Position numbers and translations under genes: made by a program | Assembly: GCA_963753905.1 (NCBI GenBank) | Contig: CAVWDZ010000001.1 | Location: forward strand, 1,550,001-1,614,000 | Reading direction: 5' to 3' | Origin: Bog-756 sp963753905 | GTDB lineage: Bacteria; Actinomycetota; Acidimicrobiia; Acidimicrobiales; RAAP-2 | DNA length: 64,000 bases | Shown: positions 8,464-17,724 of the stretch, piece by piece | Position numbering within the stretch: the stretch's first letter is position 1 | Layout: each line of letters opens with the position of its first letter | Notes under the pieces: model-generated | Seen by the model: only the letters and a program-made list of their open reading frames with translations | Told to the model about the DNA's origin: nothing | Database searches by the model: none

Positions 8464-9203
8464 TCGTCCTGCCAGTCGAAGAGCCCGGCGGTGCCGTCCC
8501 CGGAGGCACCGCCGGCCGAATCGTCGGCCAGGGCGCCGGCGGTCGAGCGCTGCTCGGTGGCCACCCTGCGGGCGGCATCGTGGGCGGCGGCGATGAACGC
8601 CCGGAGCTTTCCCGGGTCCTTCACGCCCGGCGCCGACTCGACCCCGCTCGAGACGTCCACGCCCCACGGGTGCAGATGCTCGATGGCCCCGCCGACGTTG
8701 TCGGGACGGAGGCCGCCCGAGACCATGAGCCGGGTCGGGTCGACGACCCCTTCGGCCAGGCGCCAGTCGAAGAGCTCGCCGGCACCGGGGTTCGCACCGT
8801 CGATGAGGAGGGTCTGGGCGCCGTACCCGCCGAAGCGCTCGATGTTGCGGTGGCCCGCGGGGAAGGCCTTGATCGTCCAGTTGGTCCGGGCGGCGACCCA
8901 TTGGGTGTCCGCGGCGGACTCGACCCCGTGGAGCTGCACCGCACGCAGCCCGATCTGGTTTGCGATGTCGATGACCCGGCGCGGTGCCTCGTCGCGAAAG
9001 ACCCCCACGGTCACCGTCTCGTGGGGCAGGCGCTTCACGATGTCGGCCACCGCGGTCGGGGCCATCTGCCGCGGCGAAGGGGCGAAGACGAATCCGACCG
9101 CAGACGCCCCCATCCCGACCGCCAGCAGGGCGTCGGCCTCGGAGGTGATCCCGCAGATCTTGACGAAGATGCCGGGGCCGTCCTCGGGTTCGGAGCCGGT
9201 CAC
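8460..9203 (-). CDS. trpF: Phosphoribosylanthranilate isomerase
   Basis: Amadori rearrangement of phosphoribosylanthranilate. The N-terminal FVKICGIT contains the catalytic cysteine base, VQLHGVES is typical, and the second catalytic Asp sits in LLIDGANPG. About 35 low-complexity residues follow the barrel, ending in LFDWQDE. Many Actinobacteria lack trpF and use a bifunctional PriA; here a dedicated gene sits in the trp operon 31 bases after trpC. Confidence 0.95.
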   Translation of the reverse strand: MTGSEPEDGPGIFVKICGITSEADALLAVGMGASAVGFVFAPSPRQMAPTAVADIVKRLPHETVTVGVFRDEAPRRVIDIANQIGLRAVQLHGVESAADTQWVAARTNWTIKAFPAGHRNIERFGGYGAQTLLIDGANPGAGELFDWRLAEGVVDPTRLMVSGGLRPDNVGGAIEHLHPWGVDVSSGVESAPGVKDPGKLRAFIAAAHDAARRVATEQRSTAGALADDSAGGASGDGTAGLFDWQDE

Positions 9204-9234
9204 CGGATGGTCCCGCCGCGGGGCCGGCCGGTGG

Positions 9235-10056
9235 TCATCGGAGCGCTCCCAGCAGGCTGCTCACCGCGGCCTCGCGGTCGGACGCGCCCATCAGGGTCTC
9301 CCCCACCAGGACGGCGTCGAATCCGGCGTCTGCGAGGCGCCGGACGTCCCCGGCATCCCGGATGCCCGATTCGGCGACCGAGACGATCCGGTCGGGCAGC
9401 CGCGAGGCCAGCCGCAGGGCGCGTTCGTGATCGACCTCGAAGGTGCCCAGGTCGCGCTGGTTGATCCCGACCAGATCGGCACCGGCCGCCAGCGCCCGGT
9501 CGAGCTCTGCGTCGTCGTGGACCTCCACGAGCGCGTCCAGCCGGAGGGACCTGGCCAGCTCGAGCAGCGACGCCAGCTCCTGGTCGTCGAGCGCGGCGAC
9601 GATGAGCAGCACCGCGTCCGCACCCATCGCCCGGGCGTCGCAGACGTCGAGGGCGTCGACCGTGAAGTCCTTCCGCAGCACGGGCAGCCTGCAGGCGGAC
9701 CGTGCCGCTCGCAGATCGGCCGGGCTGCCGCCGAAGAACTCCTGATCGGTGAGTACCGAGAGACAGGCCGCCCCGCCGGCCTCGTAGTCGGCGGCAACCT
9801 GCGCAGGGTCCAGGTCGGGCGCGAGGTCACCCCTCGACGGGGACCGCCGCTTGATCTCGGAGATCATCCCGATCCCGCGGTGTTCCGCCGCGGTGCGGAC
9901 GGCAGCCGCAAAGGGACGCCGTTCCCCCCCTGCGGGGCCGTGCTCGAGCGCGGCGCTCGCGGCCACGGCCGCGGCGACGACCGCGCCGCGGTCACGCGGG
10001 TCGGCCCCGGCGGCGGCGCGATGGGCCGCGAGGATCGTGTCGAGGTAGGCCGGCAT
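9235..10056 (-). CDS. trpC: Indole-3-glycerol phosphate synthase
   Basis: Closes the indole ring in tryptophan synthesis. Diagnostic motifs are EIKRRSPSRG (catalytic Lys), PVLRKDF, VGINQRDL and ESGI. At 273 residues it is monofunctional. It heads trpC-F-B-A, with a TAGGCT hexamer at 10066-10071 and GGAGG directly before the ATG. There is no room for an attenuator leader in the 78-base gap to the divergent response regulator. Confidence 0.96.
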   Translation of the reverse strand: MPAYLDTILAAHRAAAGADPRDRGAVVAAAVAASAALEHGPAGGERRPFAAAVRTAAEHRGIGMISEIKRRSPSRGDLAPDLDPAQVAADYEAGGAACLSVLTDQEFFGGSPADLRAARSACRLPVLRKDFTVDALDVCDARAMGADAVLLIVAALDDQELASLLELARSLRLDALVEVHDDAELDRALAAGADLVGINQRDLGTFEVDHERALRLASRLPDRIVSVAESGIRDAGDVRRLADAGFDAVLVGETLMGASDREAAVSSLLGALR

Positions 10057-10122
10057 GACCTCCGAAGCCTACTGGGGCTCACACTTCCCTAACCGTGCGA
10101 GCTGACCGGGTCGAAGCAGTGG

Positions 10123-10128
10123 CAGGCT
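10123..10128 (+). promoter_or_regulatory. Candidate -10 of the two-component operon
   Basis: CAGGCT ends six bases before the GTG of the response regulator, matching the TAGGCT-type hexamers at other unit heads with one mismatch. No Shine-Dalgarno is visible, so the transcript may be leaderless. The divergent trpC hexamer lies about 50 bases away. Confidence 0.4.
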
Positions 10129-10134
10129 GGTCGG

Positions 10135-10830
10135 GTGACGAAGACCGAGGAGTGCGTGGTGGTGATCGAGGACGACCACCACATCTCGGACCTCGTCGCC
10201 ATGTACCTCCGACGCGACGGCTTCCGCGTCCTCCAGGCCGGGGACGCCGAGTCCGGCCTCGGCCTCATCGACCGGGAGCGACCCAAACTGGTCATCGTCG
10301 ACATCGGCCTGCCCGGTGACCTCGACGGCCTCGACGTCTGCCGCAAGCTGCGCGGCGGTGGATCCGGGGCCGCGCAGCCCGTCCCGGTGCTCATCCTGAG
10401 CGCCCGCGACGACGAGGTCGACCGGGTCCTCGGTCTCGAGCTCGGAGCCGACGACTACGTGACCAAGCCCTTCTCTGCTCGTGAGCTGGTGGCCCGGGTC
10501 CACGCCATCCTGCGCCGGACCGAGGCCCCGCAGTCCGCCCCGCCGACCATCACCGAGATCGGGGACATCGAGGTCGACGCCGGTCGCCGCGAGGTGCGGG
10601 TCACCGGCATCCCGGTCCCGCTCGCCACCCGCGAGTTCGACCTGCTGGCCTATCTCGCCGACAATCTGGGCCTCGTCCTCTCGCGCCGCCAGCTGCTCGC
10701 CGGCGTCTGGGGAGAGGACTGGTTCGGCGACGAACGGACGGTCGACGTCCACGTGCGCCAGCTGCGCAAGAAGCTCGGTGACGACCTCCCGCTGGCCACC
10801 GTCTGGGGTGTCGGCTACCGACTCGGATGA
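10135..10830 (+). CDS. OmpR-family response regulator
   Basis: DNA-binding partner of the kinase that follows. The receiver domain (residues about 7-125) has the acidic pair in IEDD, phospho-acceptor Asp56 in VIVDIGLP and Lys111 in VTKPFSA. The C-terminal winged helix (about 135-230) ends in the typical TVWGVGYRLG. The stop overlaps the kinase start (ATGA). Signal and regulon cannot be read from the sequence. Confidence 0.95.
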   Translation: MTKTEECVVVIEDDHHISDLVAMYLRRDGFRVLQAGDAESGLGLIDRERPKLVIVDIGLPGDLDGLDVCRKLRGGGSGAAQPVPVLILSARDDEVDRVLGLELGADDYVTKPFSARELVARVHAILRRTEAPQSAPPTITEIGDIEVDAGRREVRVTGIPVPLATREFDLLAYLADNLGLVLSRRQLLAGVWGEDWFGDERTVDVHVRQLRKKLGDDLPLATVWGVGYRLG

Positions 10831-12425
10831 GACGTCGGCTCACCATCGCCATCCTTGCCCTGGTGGCTGCGACCCTGGTGGCTACCAGCCTGGTCAGCTC
10901 GGTCCTGATCCGGCACTCGGCCGAGTCGATCACCCAACGCGAGCTGGTCGGCCAGGGCAGCGCCATCTCGAGGACCCTGACCGAGCGGAGCACGCTGACC
11001 CCGGCCGCCTTCCGCCGCCAGGTCGCACTCATCCGCAAGGCCGGGGACTTCCAGGCCGTCCAGGTGGTCCTCCTGCACCGGAACGGCTCCCTGACCGGCC
11101 GCCACCTGCCGGACGACCTCACGACGGCGGACCTGGACATCCCCGCACTCCTCGCCGGGCAGCAGACCAGCGGGCACACGACCTCGCTCCTCGTCTACAC
11201 CGCGGTCCCCACCCCGCTCTCCGGGGTCACCGGGTACGTGCCGGTCGTGGTCATCACCCGCCAGGCCCACGACCCCGCTGACGGGTTCAAGTACTTCTTC
11301 CTGGTCGGGGTCATCGGCCTGCTGGCCGCCGCCCTGGTGGCCGCCCTGCTCGCACGCCGCTTCACCCGCCCACTGGTGGACGCGGCGGCTGCGACCCGGC
11401 GCATCGCCTCTGGTGACCTCGATGCCACGATGGACGTCCGGCGCCGCGAGGATCCCGAGTTCGCCCAGCTCGCCGCCTCGATCAACGTCATGGGAGCCAA
11501 CCTGGCGCGGGCCCGCGACCAGGAGCGCCAGTTCCTCCTCTCGGTCTCCCACGAGCTCCGGACCCCGCTCACCTCGATCCGCGGCTACGCGGACGCGGTC
11601 ATCGACGGCGCCACCGACGATCCGGCGGCGGCAGCCTCGGTCATCAGCTCCGAAGCCCGGCGGCTCGAGCGACTGGTGCAGGACCTCCTCGACCTCGCCC
11701 GGTTGGACTCCGACCGCTTCTCGCTCGACCTCCGTCCGGTCGACGCCGCATTCGTGGTGCGCCAGGTGGTCGACGGGTTCCGCCCCTCTGCCCGGGAGCT
11801 CGGCCTGGACCTCCAGCTGGCTCCCGGCTCGGAAGGCCCCCTGTGGGTGCAGGCCGACGCCGACCGACTCGGCCAGATCGTGGCCAACCTGGTCGAGAAC
11901 GCCGCCTCCTTCGCCCGGAGCCGGATCCTGGTCGGCGTGCTCGAAGGCCCCATGGCTACCCCAGCTGTGCCCGGAGCCACCCCGACCGTCTGGGTGCGGG
12001 ACGACGGTCCCGGGATCCCCTCCGACCAGCTGGACCAGGTCTTCAAACGGCACTTCAGCTCCGACCGCGTCCGGGGTCGGAGACAGGGGTCCGGCCTCGG
12101 GCTGGCCATCGTCGCCGAGCTGGCCACCGCGATGGGCGCCCGCGTACACGTCGAGTCCCCGGTCGGCCGCGACCCGGGGACCCGGATGCTGGTGGCGCTC
12201 CGCCCGGCCGTACCTCCGGCCACCGCGCCCACCCCTCCGGGAGGACCCGCGGCCGGTCACGCCTCCCGCGACCGGCTCTCCCACTCCCTTCCGTCGCGCG
12301 TTCCGATCGCGCTCCCGTCGGCGCTCCCGTCGCCGGTGCCCTCGGCGGTGCCCGACGAGCCTCCCGACCCGGGGAGCGCCGCGGCCCCGACCGCTCCGCC
12401 GGCGCCGGCATCCCCGGCGGGCTGA
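10827..12425 (+). CDS. Membrane sensor histidine kinase
   Basis: 532 residues: TM1 about 5-27, an extracytoplasmic sensor loop of about 125 residues, TM2 about 157-176, then HAMP. The H-box SHELRTPLTS puts the phospho-histidine at 242. The N-box is NLVENAASFA, the G1 box DDGPGI and the G2 box GSGLGLAIV. After the ATPase domain is a tail of about 70 Pro/Ala/Ser residues with repeated LPS and PSP units, an unusual extension. The sensor loop matches nothing I recognise. Confidence 0.93.
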   Translation: MRRRLTIAILALVAATLVATSLVSSVLIRHSAESITQRELVGQGSAISRTLTERSTLTPAAFRRQVALIRKAGDFQAVQVVLLHRNGSLTGRHLPDDLTTADLDIPALLAGQQTSGHTTSLLVYTAVPTPLSGVTGYVPVVVITRQAHDPADGFKYFFLVGVIGLLAAALVAALLARRFTRPLVDAAAATRRIASGDLDATMDVRRREDPEFAQLAASINVMGANLARARDQERQFLLSVSHELRTPLTSIRGYADAVIDGATDDPAAAASVISSEARRLERLVQDLLDLARLDSDRFSLDLRPVDAAFVVRQVVDGFRPSARELGLDLQLAPGSEGPLWVQADADRLGQIVANLVENAASFARSRILVGVLEGPMATPAVPGATPTVWVRDDGPGIPSDQLDQVFKRHFSSDRVRGRRQGSGLGLAIVAELATAMGARVHVESPVGRDPGTRMLVALRPAVPPATAPTPPGGPAAGHASRDRLSHSLPSRVPIALPSALPSPVPSAVPDEPPDPGSAAAPTAPPAPASPAG

Positions 12426-12476
12426 GATGATCCCTCGGAGAGCGGATCCGAGCCGGGTCCGAGAGGAGGAACGCCC

Positions 12477-13277
12477 ATGGGCAGGCTCGCCGTCGTGACG
12501 GGTGCCTCAGCGGGCATCGGTCGAGCCATCGCCGACCGCCTGGACGGTGATGGCTGGTCGGTGGTCGGGGTCAGCCGTCGAGGCACCTCGTCGGGAACCT
12601 GGCAGGCCCGGGTCATGGACGTCGACGACGACTCCTCGGTGGCGGACGGGATGGCCTCGATCATCGCCGAGCACGGCCGCATCGACGCGCTCGTGGCCTG
12701 TGCGGGCTGGGGGCTCGCCGGACCGGTCGAGCTGACCCCGATCGCCGAGGCCAAGCAGCAGATCGAGACCAACTTCTGGGGTGCCGTCCGCGCGGTACAG
12801 GCTGTCCTGCCGTCCATGCGGGCACAGGGGTCGGGGCGGGTCGTCCTGATCAGCTCCATCGGTGGGATCCTCGGCATCCCGTTCCAGGCGTTCTACAGCG
12901 CGAGCAAGTTCGCCCTCGAGGGATTCGGCGAGGCCCTCGCCTACGAGGTCGCACCCTTCGGTGTCCACGTCACGCTCGTCGAGCCGGGGAACGTCCGTAC
13001 CGACTTCACGGAGAGCCGACGGCAGGTGGCCGCGCCCGACGGTGCCGACCCCTACGGCGCGGCATCGGCCCGGGCCGTGGAGAAGATGGCCGAGGACGAG
13101 GCTGCTGGGGTCCCCGCAGCCGACGTCGCGGCCGCCGTGCACCGGGTGCTCGTGGCGTCCAGGCCACCCCGCCGGCTCTCTGTCGGCAAGCTCGGTGAGC
13201 GGGTCGGGATCGTCGGCAAGCGCCTCCTGCCCTACCGGGTGTTCGAAGCGGCGGCCAAGGGGAGCCTCGGGGTCTGA
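12477..13277 (+). CDS. Short-chain dehydrogenase/reductase
   Basis: Classical SDR of 266 residues: TGASAGIG cofactor loop, ISSIGG catalytic Ser region, and FYSASK with catalytic Tyr and Lys. The layout after the active site (VTLVEPGNVRTDF) resembles the retinol/steroid dehydrogenase-like subgroup, but the substrate is unknown. A strong AGGAGG lies seven bases before the ATG. It stands alone after the kinase and ends before a good hairpin. Confidence 0.88.
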   Translation: MGRLAVVTGASAGIGRAIADRLDGDGWSVVGVSRRGTSSGTWQARVMDVDDDSSVADGMASIIAEHGRIDALVACAGWGLAGPVELTPIAEAKQQIETNFWGAVRAVQAVLPSMRAQGSGRVVLISSIGGILGIPFQAFYSASKFALEGFGEALAYEVAPFGVHVTLVEPGNVRTDFTESRRQVAAPDGADPYGAASARAVEKMAEDEAAGVPAADVAAAVHRVLVASRPPRRLSVGKLGERVGIVGKRLLPYRVFEAAAKGSLGV

Positions 13278-13284
13278 GGCCGGC

Positions 13285-13305
13285 GGTCCGGTCTCCGACC
13301 GGACC
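13285..13305. terminator. Perfect 9-bp hairpin after the SDR gene
   Basis: GGTCCGGTC (13285-13293), loop TCC, GACCGGACC (13297-13305) begins eight bases after the SDR stop and lies between two convergent genes, so it could stop transcription from both sides. It lacks a T-run, as is common for high-GC hairpins. The rest of the 114-base gap shows nothing more. Confidence 0.65.
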
Positions 13306-13391
13306 CTCGACCAATCCATCACTCTCCAGTTGAAGGTAAGTCTTCTCTAACGGTGAGGTCGAGGGTCACTGTTGGCAGTCGGACCACCCCA

Positions 13392-14576
13392 TCAGAGGGC
13401 GACCCCCTTCCAGTAGGAGCCGTCGAGGATCCCGCGGAGCGTCGCCCGGTGGATGATCAGGTCGTCGATGTCTTCGGGCCGTTCGGCCTCCCCGAAGAAG
13501 ATCGACCGCTCGGTGACCCGCCGCATGATCACCCCGTGCCGGATGGCGGCGAAGGCGATGGGCCAGCGGAGGTCCCCCGGGGCGGTGCCGGAGGCTGCGG
13601 CGTACGACTCGCGGACGTCCCGCGGGCGGAACATGTCGGGCAGTCCGGGCGCCCCGAGGTCGACCGCCAGGTCCTGGAAGAAGAGGTGGAGGTAGCACAT
13701 CCATCCGAGATCGACCTCAGGAGGGGCGACTGCCGCCATCTCCCAGTCGAAGACGGCCACCACCTGGTTGTCCCGGAACATCATGTTGCCGATCCGGCCG
13801 TCCCCCCAGGACAGGGCGTCGGCCCCAGCATCGGTCGGCAGGTTGTCCGCCAACCAGGCGAAGCACTCGTCGAGCAGCGCGGAGCGCGCGTCGCCGACCA
13901 CCCAGTCGTGGTAGGCGATCCAGTGGTTGAGGCAGCGCTCGAGCGAGGTCGCCCCCGGCTCGCGGAGCTCGAGGAAGGAGAGGTCGTGGGCAGCCGGCGT
14001 CACCGAGTGGATGCCGGCCAACGCCCTGACCGCGGACTCCTGGATGGTGCGCCGGTCCGCATCGGACCCGTCGAAGACCCAGTTGTCGCCGAAGGTGTAC
14101 GGCAGGACGTCCGGCGGGACCAGGCCGTCGATCCGCGCCATCACGAAGAACGGACCCCCGAGGACCGACGGGTCGGGTTCGTACCAGTAGGTCTCGGGCA
14201 CCGGGACCGTGGTGTGCCCGGCCACCAGCCGCATCACCCGGAACTGCATCTCGAGGTCGTAGGTGGTGAAGACCGGGTACGCGGTGGCGGGCGGCTCGAT
14301 GCGGGCCACCAGGCGGTGGTCGACGGGGTCCCCGCCCTCGTCCCAGCGTGCGGTGAACAGGAGGGTCTCCGAGGACATCCCGTTGCTCTCGGGGCTGGTG
14401 ACCTCGGTGATCGTCGGGGCGCTCCCCGCGGGCAGGATCCGCCCGAGCCATCCCTCGAGCTGGGTGACCATCTCGGCCGGATCCCGGGTCGAGGTGGTGA
14501 TGTGCTCAGCGTCCATCCCGACCCGCCCGTCGGACGGCGATGCCTGGGCCTCCCCCGAGGGCACGTCGGTGGTCAT
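13392..14576 (-). CDS. Phosphotransferase-family protein (acyl-CoA dehydrogenase-associated type)
   Basis: 394 residues of APH-like kinase fold. The catalytic loop is WGDGRIGNMMF (Asp in GDxxxGN) and the metal loop VFDWEMA; the N-terminal half carries the nucleotide-binding lobe. This arrangement resembles proteins related to the N-terminal part of human ACAD10/11, often found near lipid or acyl-CoA genes. The start at 14576 has GGGGGAG just upstream. Transcribed toward the SDR, with a hairpin between their ends. Confidence 0.82.
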   Translation of the reverse strand: MTTDVPSGEAQASPSDGRVGMDAEHITTSTRDPAEMVTQLEGWLGRILPAGSAPTITEVTSPESNGMSSETLLFTARWDEGGDPVDHRLVARIEPPATAYPVFTTYDLEMQFRVMRLVAGHTTVPVPETYWYEPDPSVLGGPFFVMARIDGLVPPDVLPYTFGDNWVFDGSDADRRTIQESAVRALAGIHSVTPAAHDLSFLELREPGATSLERCLNHWIAYHDWVVGDARSALLDECFAWLADNLPTDAGADALSWGDGRIGNMMFRDNQVVAVFDWEMAAVAPPEVDLGWMCYLHLFFQDLAVDLGAPGLPDMFRPRDVRESYAAASGTAPGDLRWPIAFAAIRHGVIMRRVTERSIFFGEAERPEDIDDLIIHRATLRGILDGSYWKGVAL

Positions 14577-14721
14577 GGCTCTCCCCCACTCTCGGCACCC
14601 ACCCCGGTCGGACCGTCGGGCTGTCCGGCGGGTGGCGGCGGGTGGCCGGCGCAAAGTATCGCGCCGCGCACAGAGGACGGCCGCCACACCGGTGACCGTG
14701 CCGTCCGACCTCGACCGGGGA

Positions 14722-15687
14722 TCAGCCGACCAGCGGCAGCGGGCGGGCCTCGGCCGCCCGCTCGACAGCGGTGCCGGAGGGATCCTCCCAAGCCAGCACC
14801 ACCGGCTCCGGAGGGGCCACCCGTCGGTGCAGGGTGGCCAGGGCCACCCACCCCCCGGTCCCGGGTGACCAGGCCACCGACGAGAGCGCGCCGACCGCGT
14901 GGGCCCGGTCGGCGGTGAGCACGCTGGTCCCGACCGGAGGGAGGCCCAGGTCGGGGTCCGGCGGCACCCCCACCAGACCGCAGAGCCGGCGGGCCACCTT
15001 CGATCCGCGGGCATCCAACCGGGCGACGAGCTCCTGCCCGGTGAAGCAGCCCTTGGTGAACGAGACCGTCCGGTCGACCAGTCCGACCTCGGCCGCGATG
15101 GTCGCCTCGGTGATCTCCCGGCCGCCGACCGGAATCCCGGCTTCGATGCGCGCCGCCTCCCAGGACCCGGCATCGGCGCGGGGCACCGCGTCGTCGACCC
15201 AGGCGAGCGGTCCTGCAGCCGGCGCCGGTCCCAGCAGATCGATCCCGACCAGGCCCGGCCAGACGACCGGTACGGTCAGCGCCGGACCCCCGGGTCCCGC
15301 GACGGCGGCAGCGGTGGCGTCGGGCCCGCGGATCCCGACGCACTCCCAGGCGAGCGTTGCGATCTCGACCTTCGCCCGCAGCCGGAACCGCTCGAGGCGC
15401 GCCTGCGCCTGCGGGCCGACGCCGCTGTCCATGTCGAGGACGAAATCCTCGTCGGCGGTGCGGGAGACCCGTAGGAAGGCATCCACCTTTCCCTGCGGGC
15501 TGAGCAGCAGCGACTCGGTCGAGCCGCCGACCGGCAGGGAGGACAGATCCTGGCTGCACTGTCCCTGCAGGTAGGTGAGGGCCTCGGGACCCGACACCGA
15601 GAGCACATCGCGTGCGACCACCCTGGCGGCCGCCGCGTTGCGCAGGGCGTGGTAGGCATCGGCCGGCGTCGGGGTCGGGGGGGTCAC
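14722..15687 (-). CDS. ygfZ: YgfZ/GcvT-like folate-binding Fe-S maintenance protein
   Basis: Tetrahydrofolate-dependent protein helping maintain certain Fe-S enzymes. The family signature KGCFTGQE, with its conserved Cys, is present about two thirds along. The GTG at 15687 overlaps the trpE stop (GTGA) and gives 321 residues; the frame extends upstream only over trpE. Last gene of the his-trpE unit. A 145-base gap with no visible feature separates it from the next gene. Confidence 0.9.
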   Translation of the reverse strand: MTPPTPTPADAYHALRNAAAARVVARDVLSVSGPEALTYLQGQCSQDLSSLPVGGSTESLLLSPQGKVDAFLRVSRTADEDFVLDMDSGVGPQAQARLERFRLRAKVEIATLAWECVGIRGPDATAAAVAGPGGPALTVPVVWPGLVGIDLLGPAPAAGPLAWVDDAVPRADAGSWEAARIEAGIPVGGREITEATIAAEVGLVDRTVSFTKGCFTGQELVARLDARGSKVARRLCGLVGVPPDPDLGLPPVGTSVLTADRAHAVGALSSVAWSPGTGGWVALATLHRRVAPPEPVVLAWEDPSGTAVERAAEARPLPLVG

Positions 15688-17252
15688 GGGTCCGCGGTCG
15701 TCGTCCCGGCGGGTGCACACCTGTTGCCCGCCGCCCGGGCCATCGCCACCGCCGAGAGGAGCGCCGCGGCCTTGTGGGCGCACTCGGCGTTCTCCGAGCC
15801 CGGATCGCTGTCGGCGACGATGCCCGCCCCTGCCTGCACCGAGGCCCGCCCTTCGGGCCCGACCGTCATGGTGCGGATGGCGATCGCGGTGTCCAGGTTG
15901 CCCGAGAAGTCGAGGTAGCCGACCACGCCGCCGTACACCCCCCGCTTGGTCGGCTCCAGGTCGTCGATGATCTCCATCGCCCGTACCTTGGGCGCCCCCG
16001 AGAGGGTGCCGGCGGGAAGGGTGGCCCGCAGCACGTCGACCGGCCCCTTGCCCGGAGCGAGGGTCCCCGAGACCTGGGAGGTCAGGTGCATGATGTGGCT
16101 GTAGCGCTCGACCACCATCTGTTCGTCGACCTGCTCGGTGCCGAAGGTCACCACCCGGCCGACATCGTTGCGGGCCAGGTCGACCAGCATCACGTGTTCA
16201 GCCAACTCCTTGGGGTCCTCCACGAGCTCCCCCTCGAGCCGGCCGTCCTCCTCCGGCGTCCTGCCGCGCGGACGCGAGCCCGCGACGGGCCGCGAGATGA
16301 CCGTCCCGTCGCGCAGGCGGACCATCGGCTCGGGGGACGCCCCCACGACGGTGACCCCGGGGAAGCGGAGGAAGTAGAGGTAGGGACTCGGGTTGACCAG
16401 TCGCAGGACCCGGTAGACGTCGAAGGGGTCCGCGCCGAGCTCGGGAAGGTCGAAGCGCTGGGAGAGCACCACCTGGAAGATGTCGCCGGCGGTCACGTGC
16501 TCCTGGGCGGCGCGGACCGCGTTCTCGTACAGCGAGTCCGACATGGTGCGGGTGACGTCGGCCGGCGGCGCTGTCCGGATGGGGAGCGGGCGCGGCGGCT
16601 CGTCGACCGGGCGCACGCAATCGGCGGCCAGCCCGTCGAGGCGCGCCTCTGCCTCGCGGTGGGCCCGGTCGAGGTCCTCGGGGCCCCACGCCGCGTCGAC
16701 CACCACGTTGTCGATGAGGACCACCCGCTGGCGCCAGTGGTCGAAGGCTGCGAGCTGGCCGATCACCGCGAGGACCGCGTCGGGCTGGCCGAGGTCGTCC
16801 GGTGGGGGGTGGGGCAGGTGCTCGACCTCGCGGACCACGTCGTAGCCCAGGTAGCCGACCAGGCCGGCGTGCAGCGGGGGCAGATCGGGGAGGTCGGGCG
16901 CGTCGAAAGCTCCGAGGACGGCTTCGAGGGCGGCGAGCACGCCCCCGGACCCGCTCACCCGTCCACCGGTCACGGCATCCAGATCGAGCGCCCCGTCGGT
17001 GCGGACCTCGGTGCCGTGGGCGGTGATCGTGGCCAGCGGGTTCCGGCCGATGAACGAGTACCGCCCCCAGCGCTCGCCCCCCTCGACCGACTCCAGGAGG
17101 AAGCCGGGCGTGCCGGCGGTGCCGACGATCTGCAGGAAGGCAGCGACCGGCGTGACGGTGTCGGCCACCAGCTCGCGCCAGACCGGCACGATGCGGTGGC
17201 GTCGGGCGAGCGCGCGGAAGCCCTCCGGCCCCGGTCCGGCGGTCGCGGTCAC
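15684..17252 (-). CDS. trpE: Anthranilate synthase component I
   Basis: Makes anthranilate from chorismate; the glutamine amidotransferase partner is not in this window. The catalytic C-terminal half is well conserved: LSQRFDL, SRPVAGSRPRGRTPEED, HLTSQVSG, TLSGAPKVRAMEIID, YGGVVGYLDF and AGAGIVADSDPGSE. The N-terminal half has GRYSFIGRNP, from the tryptophan-binding region. GTG start ten bases after hisI. At 522 residues it is normal TrpE length. It lies with his genes rather than with trpCFBA. Confidence 0.96.
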   Translation of the reverse strand: MTATAGPGPEGFRALARRHRIVPVWRELVADTVTPVAAFLQIVGTAGTPGFLLESVEGGERWGRYSFIGRNPLATITAHGTEVRTDGALDLDAVTGGRVSGSGGVLAALEAVLGAFDAPDLPDLPPLHAGLVGYLGYDVVREVEHLPHPPPDDLGQPDAVLAVIGQLAAFDHWRQRVVLIDNVVVDAAWGPEDLDRAHREAEARLDGLAADCVRPVDEPPRPLPIRTAPPADVTRTMSDSLYENAVRAAQEHVTAGDIFQVVLSQRFDLPELGADPFDVYRVLRLVNPSPYLYFLRFPGVTVVGASPEPMVRLRDGTVISRPVAGSRPRGRTPEEDGRLEGELVEDPKELAEHVMLVDLARNDVGRVVTFGTEQVDEQMVVERYSHIMHLTSQVSGTLAPGKGPVDVLRATLPAGTLSGAPKVRAMEIIDDLEPTKRGVYGGVVGYLDFSGNLDTAIAIRTMTVGPEGRASVQAGAGIVADSDPGSENAECAHKAAALLSAVAMARAAGNRCAPAGTTTADP

Positions 17253-17262
17253 CGCCCCGCGC

Positions 17263-17646
17263 TCACGAGTCGGCGCCGAAGGCGCGGAAGAAGCAGGACC
17301 GGTTGCCGGTGTGACAGGCGCCGGCCCCTTCCTGGTCGACGGTGACCAGGAGCGCGTCCCCGTCGCAGTCGTAGTGCAGCGCGCGGACGTACTGGCGGTC
17401 GCCGGACGTCTCGCCCTTGCACCAGAACTCCTGGCGGCTGCGGCTCCAGAACCAGGTGCGGCCGGTCTCGAGCGTCCGGCGGAGCGACTCGGCGTTCATC
17501 CAGGCGAACATGAGCACCGCACCGTCGGTGGCGTCCTGGACGATGGCGCCCACCAGGCCGTCGGCGTTGTAGGTGATCCGGTCGAGCTCTGCCTCGGTGA
17601 AGGTCACCGGGGTGGCCGTGAATGCGGGGGTGGGTGGGGTGGACAC
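17263..17646 (-). CDS. hisI: Phosphoribosyl-AMP cyclohydrolase
   Basis: Third step of histidine synthesis. The 127-residue monofunctional form has the metal and zinc ligands in HYDCDGDALL and CHTGNRSCF; no HisE domain is fused. The GTG start has an AGGAG about nine bases upstream. It follows the GroES-like gene by 78 bases and is closely followed by trpE. Confidence 0.96.
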   Translation of the reverse strand: MSTPPTPAFTATPVTFTEAELDRITYNADGLVGAIVQDATDGAVLMFAWMNAESLRRTLETGRTWFWSRSRQEFWCKGETSGDRQYVRALHYDCDGDALLVTVDQEGAGACHTGNRSCFFRAFGADS

Positions 17647-17724
17647 CGTTTGTCGCTCCTGGTGGATCGATCTGCTGGGAAGGGGTGGTCGTGCCGGTCG
17701 GGCCTGCTCGCGAAACCGGCCCGG

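Noticed and set aside
7408..10092. Open frame of about 890 codons on the plus strand across the trp operon
   Set aside because: Antisense to four clearly recognised trp genes; long antisense frames are expected at this G+C.
10057..10134. Attenuator or T-box leader before trpC
   Set aside because: The gap is 78 bases, contains the divergent start, and shows no leader peptide with Trp codons or T-box core.
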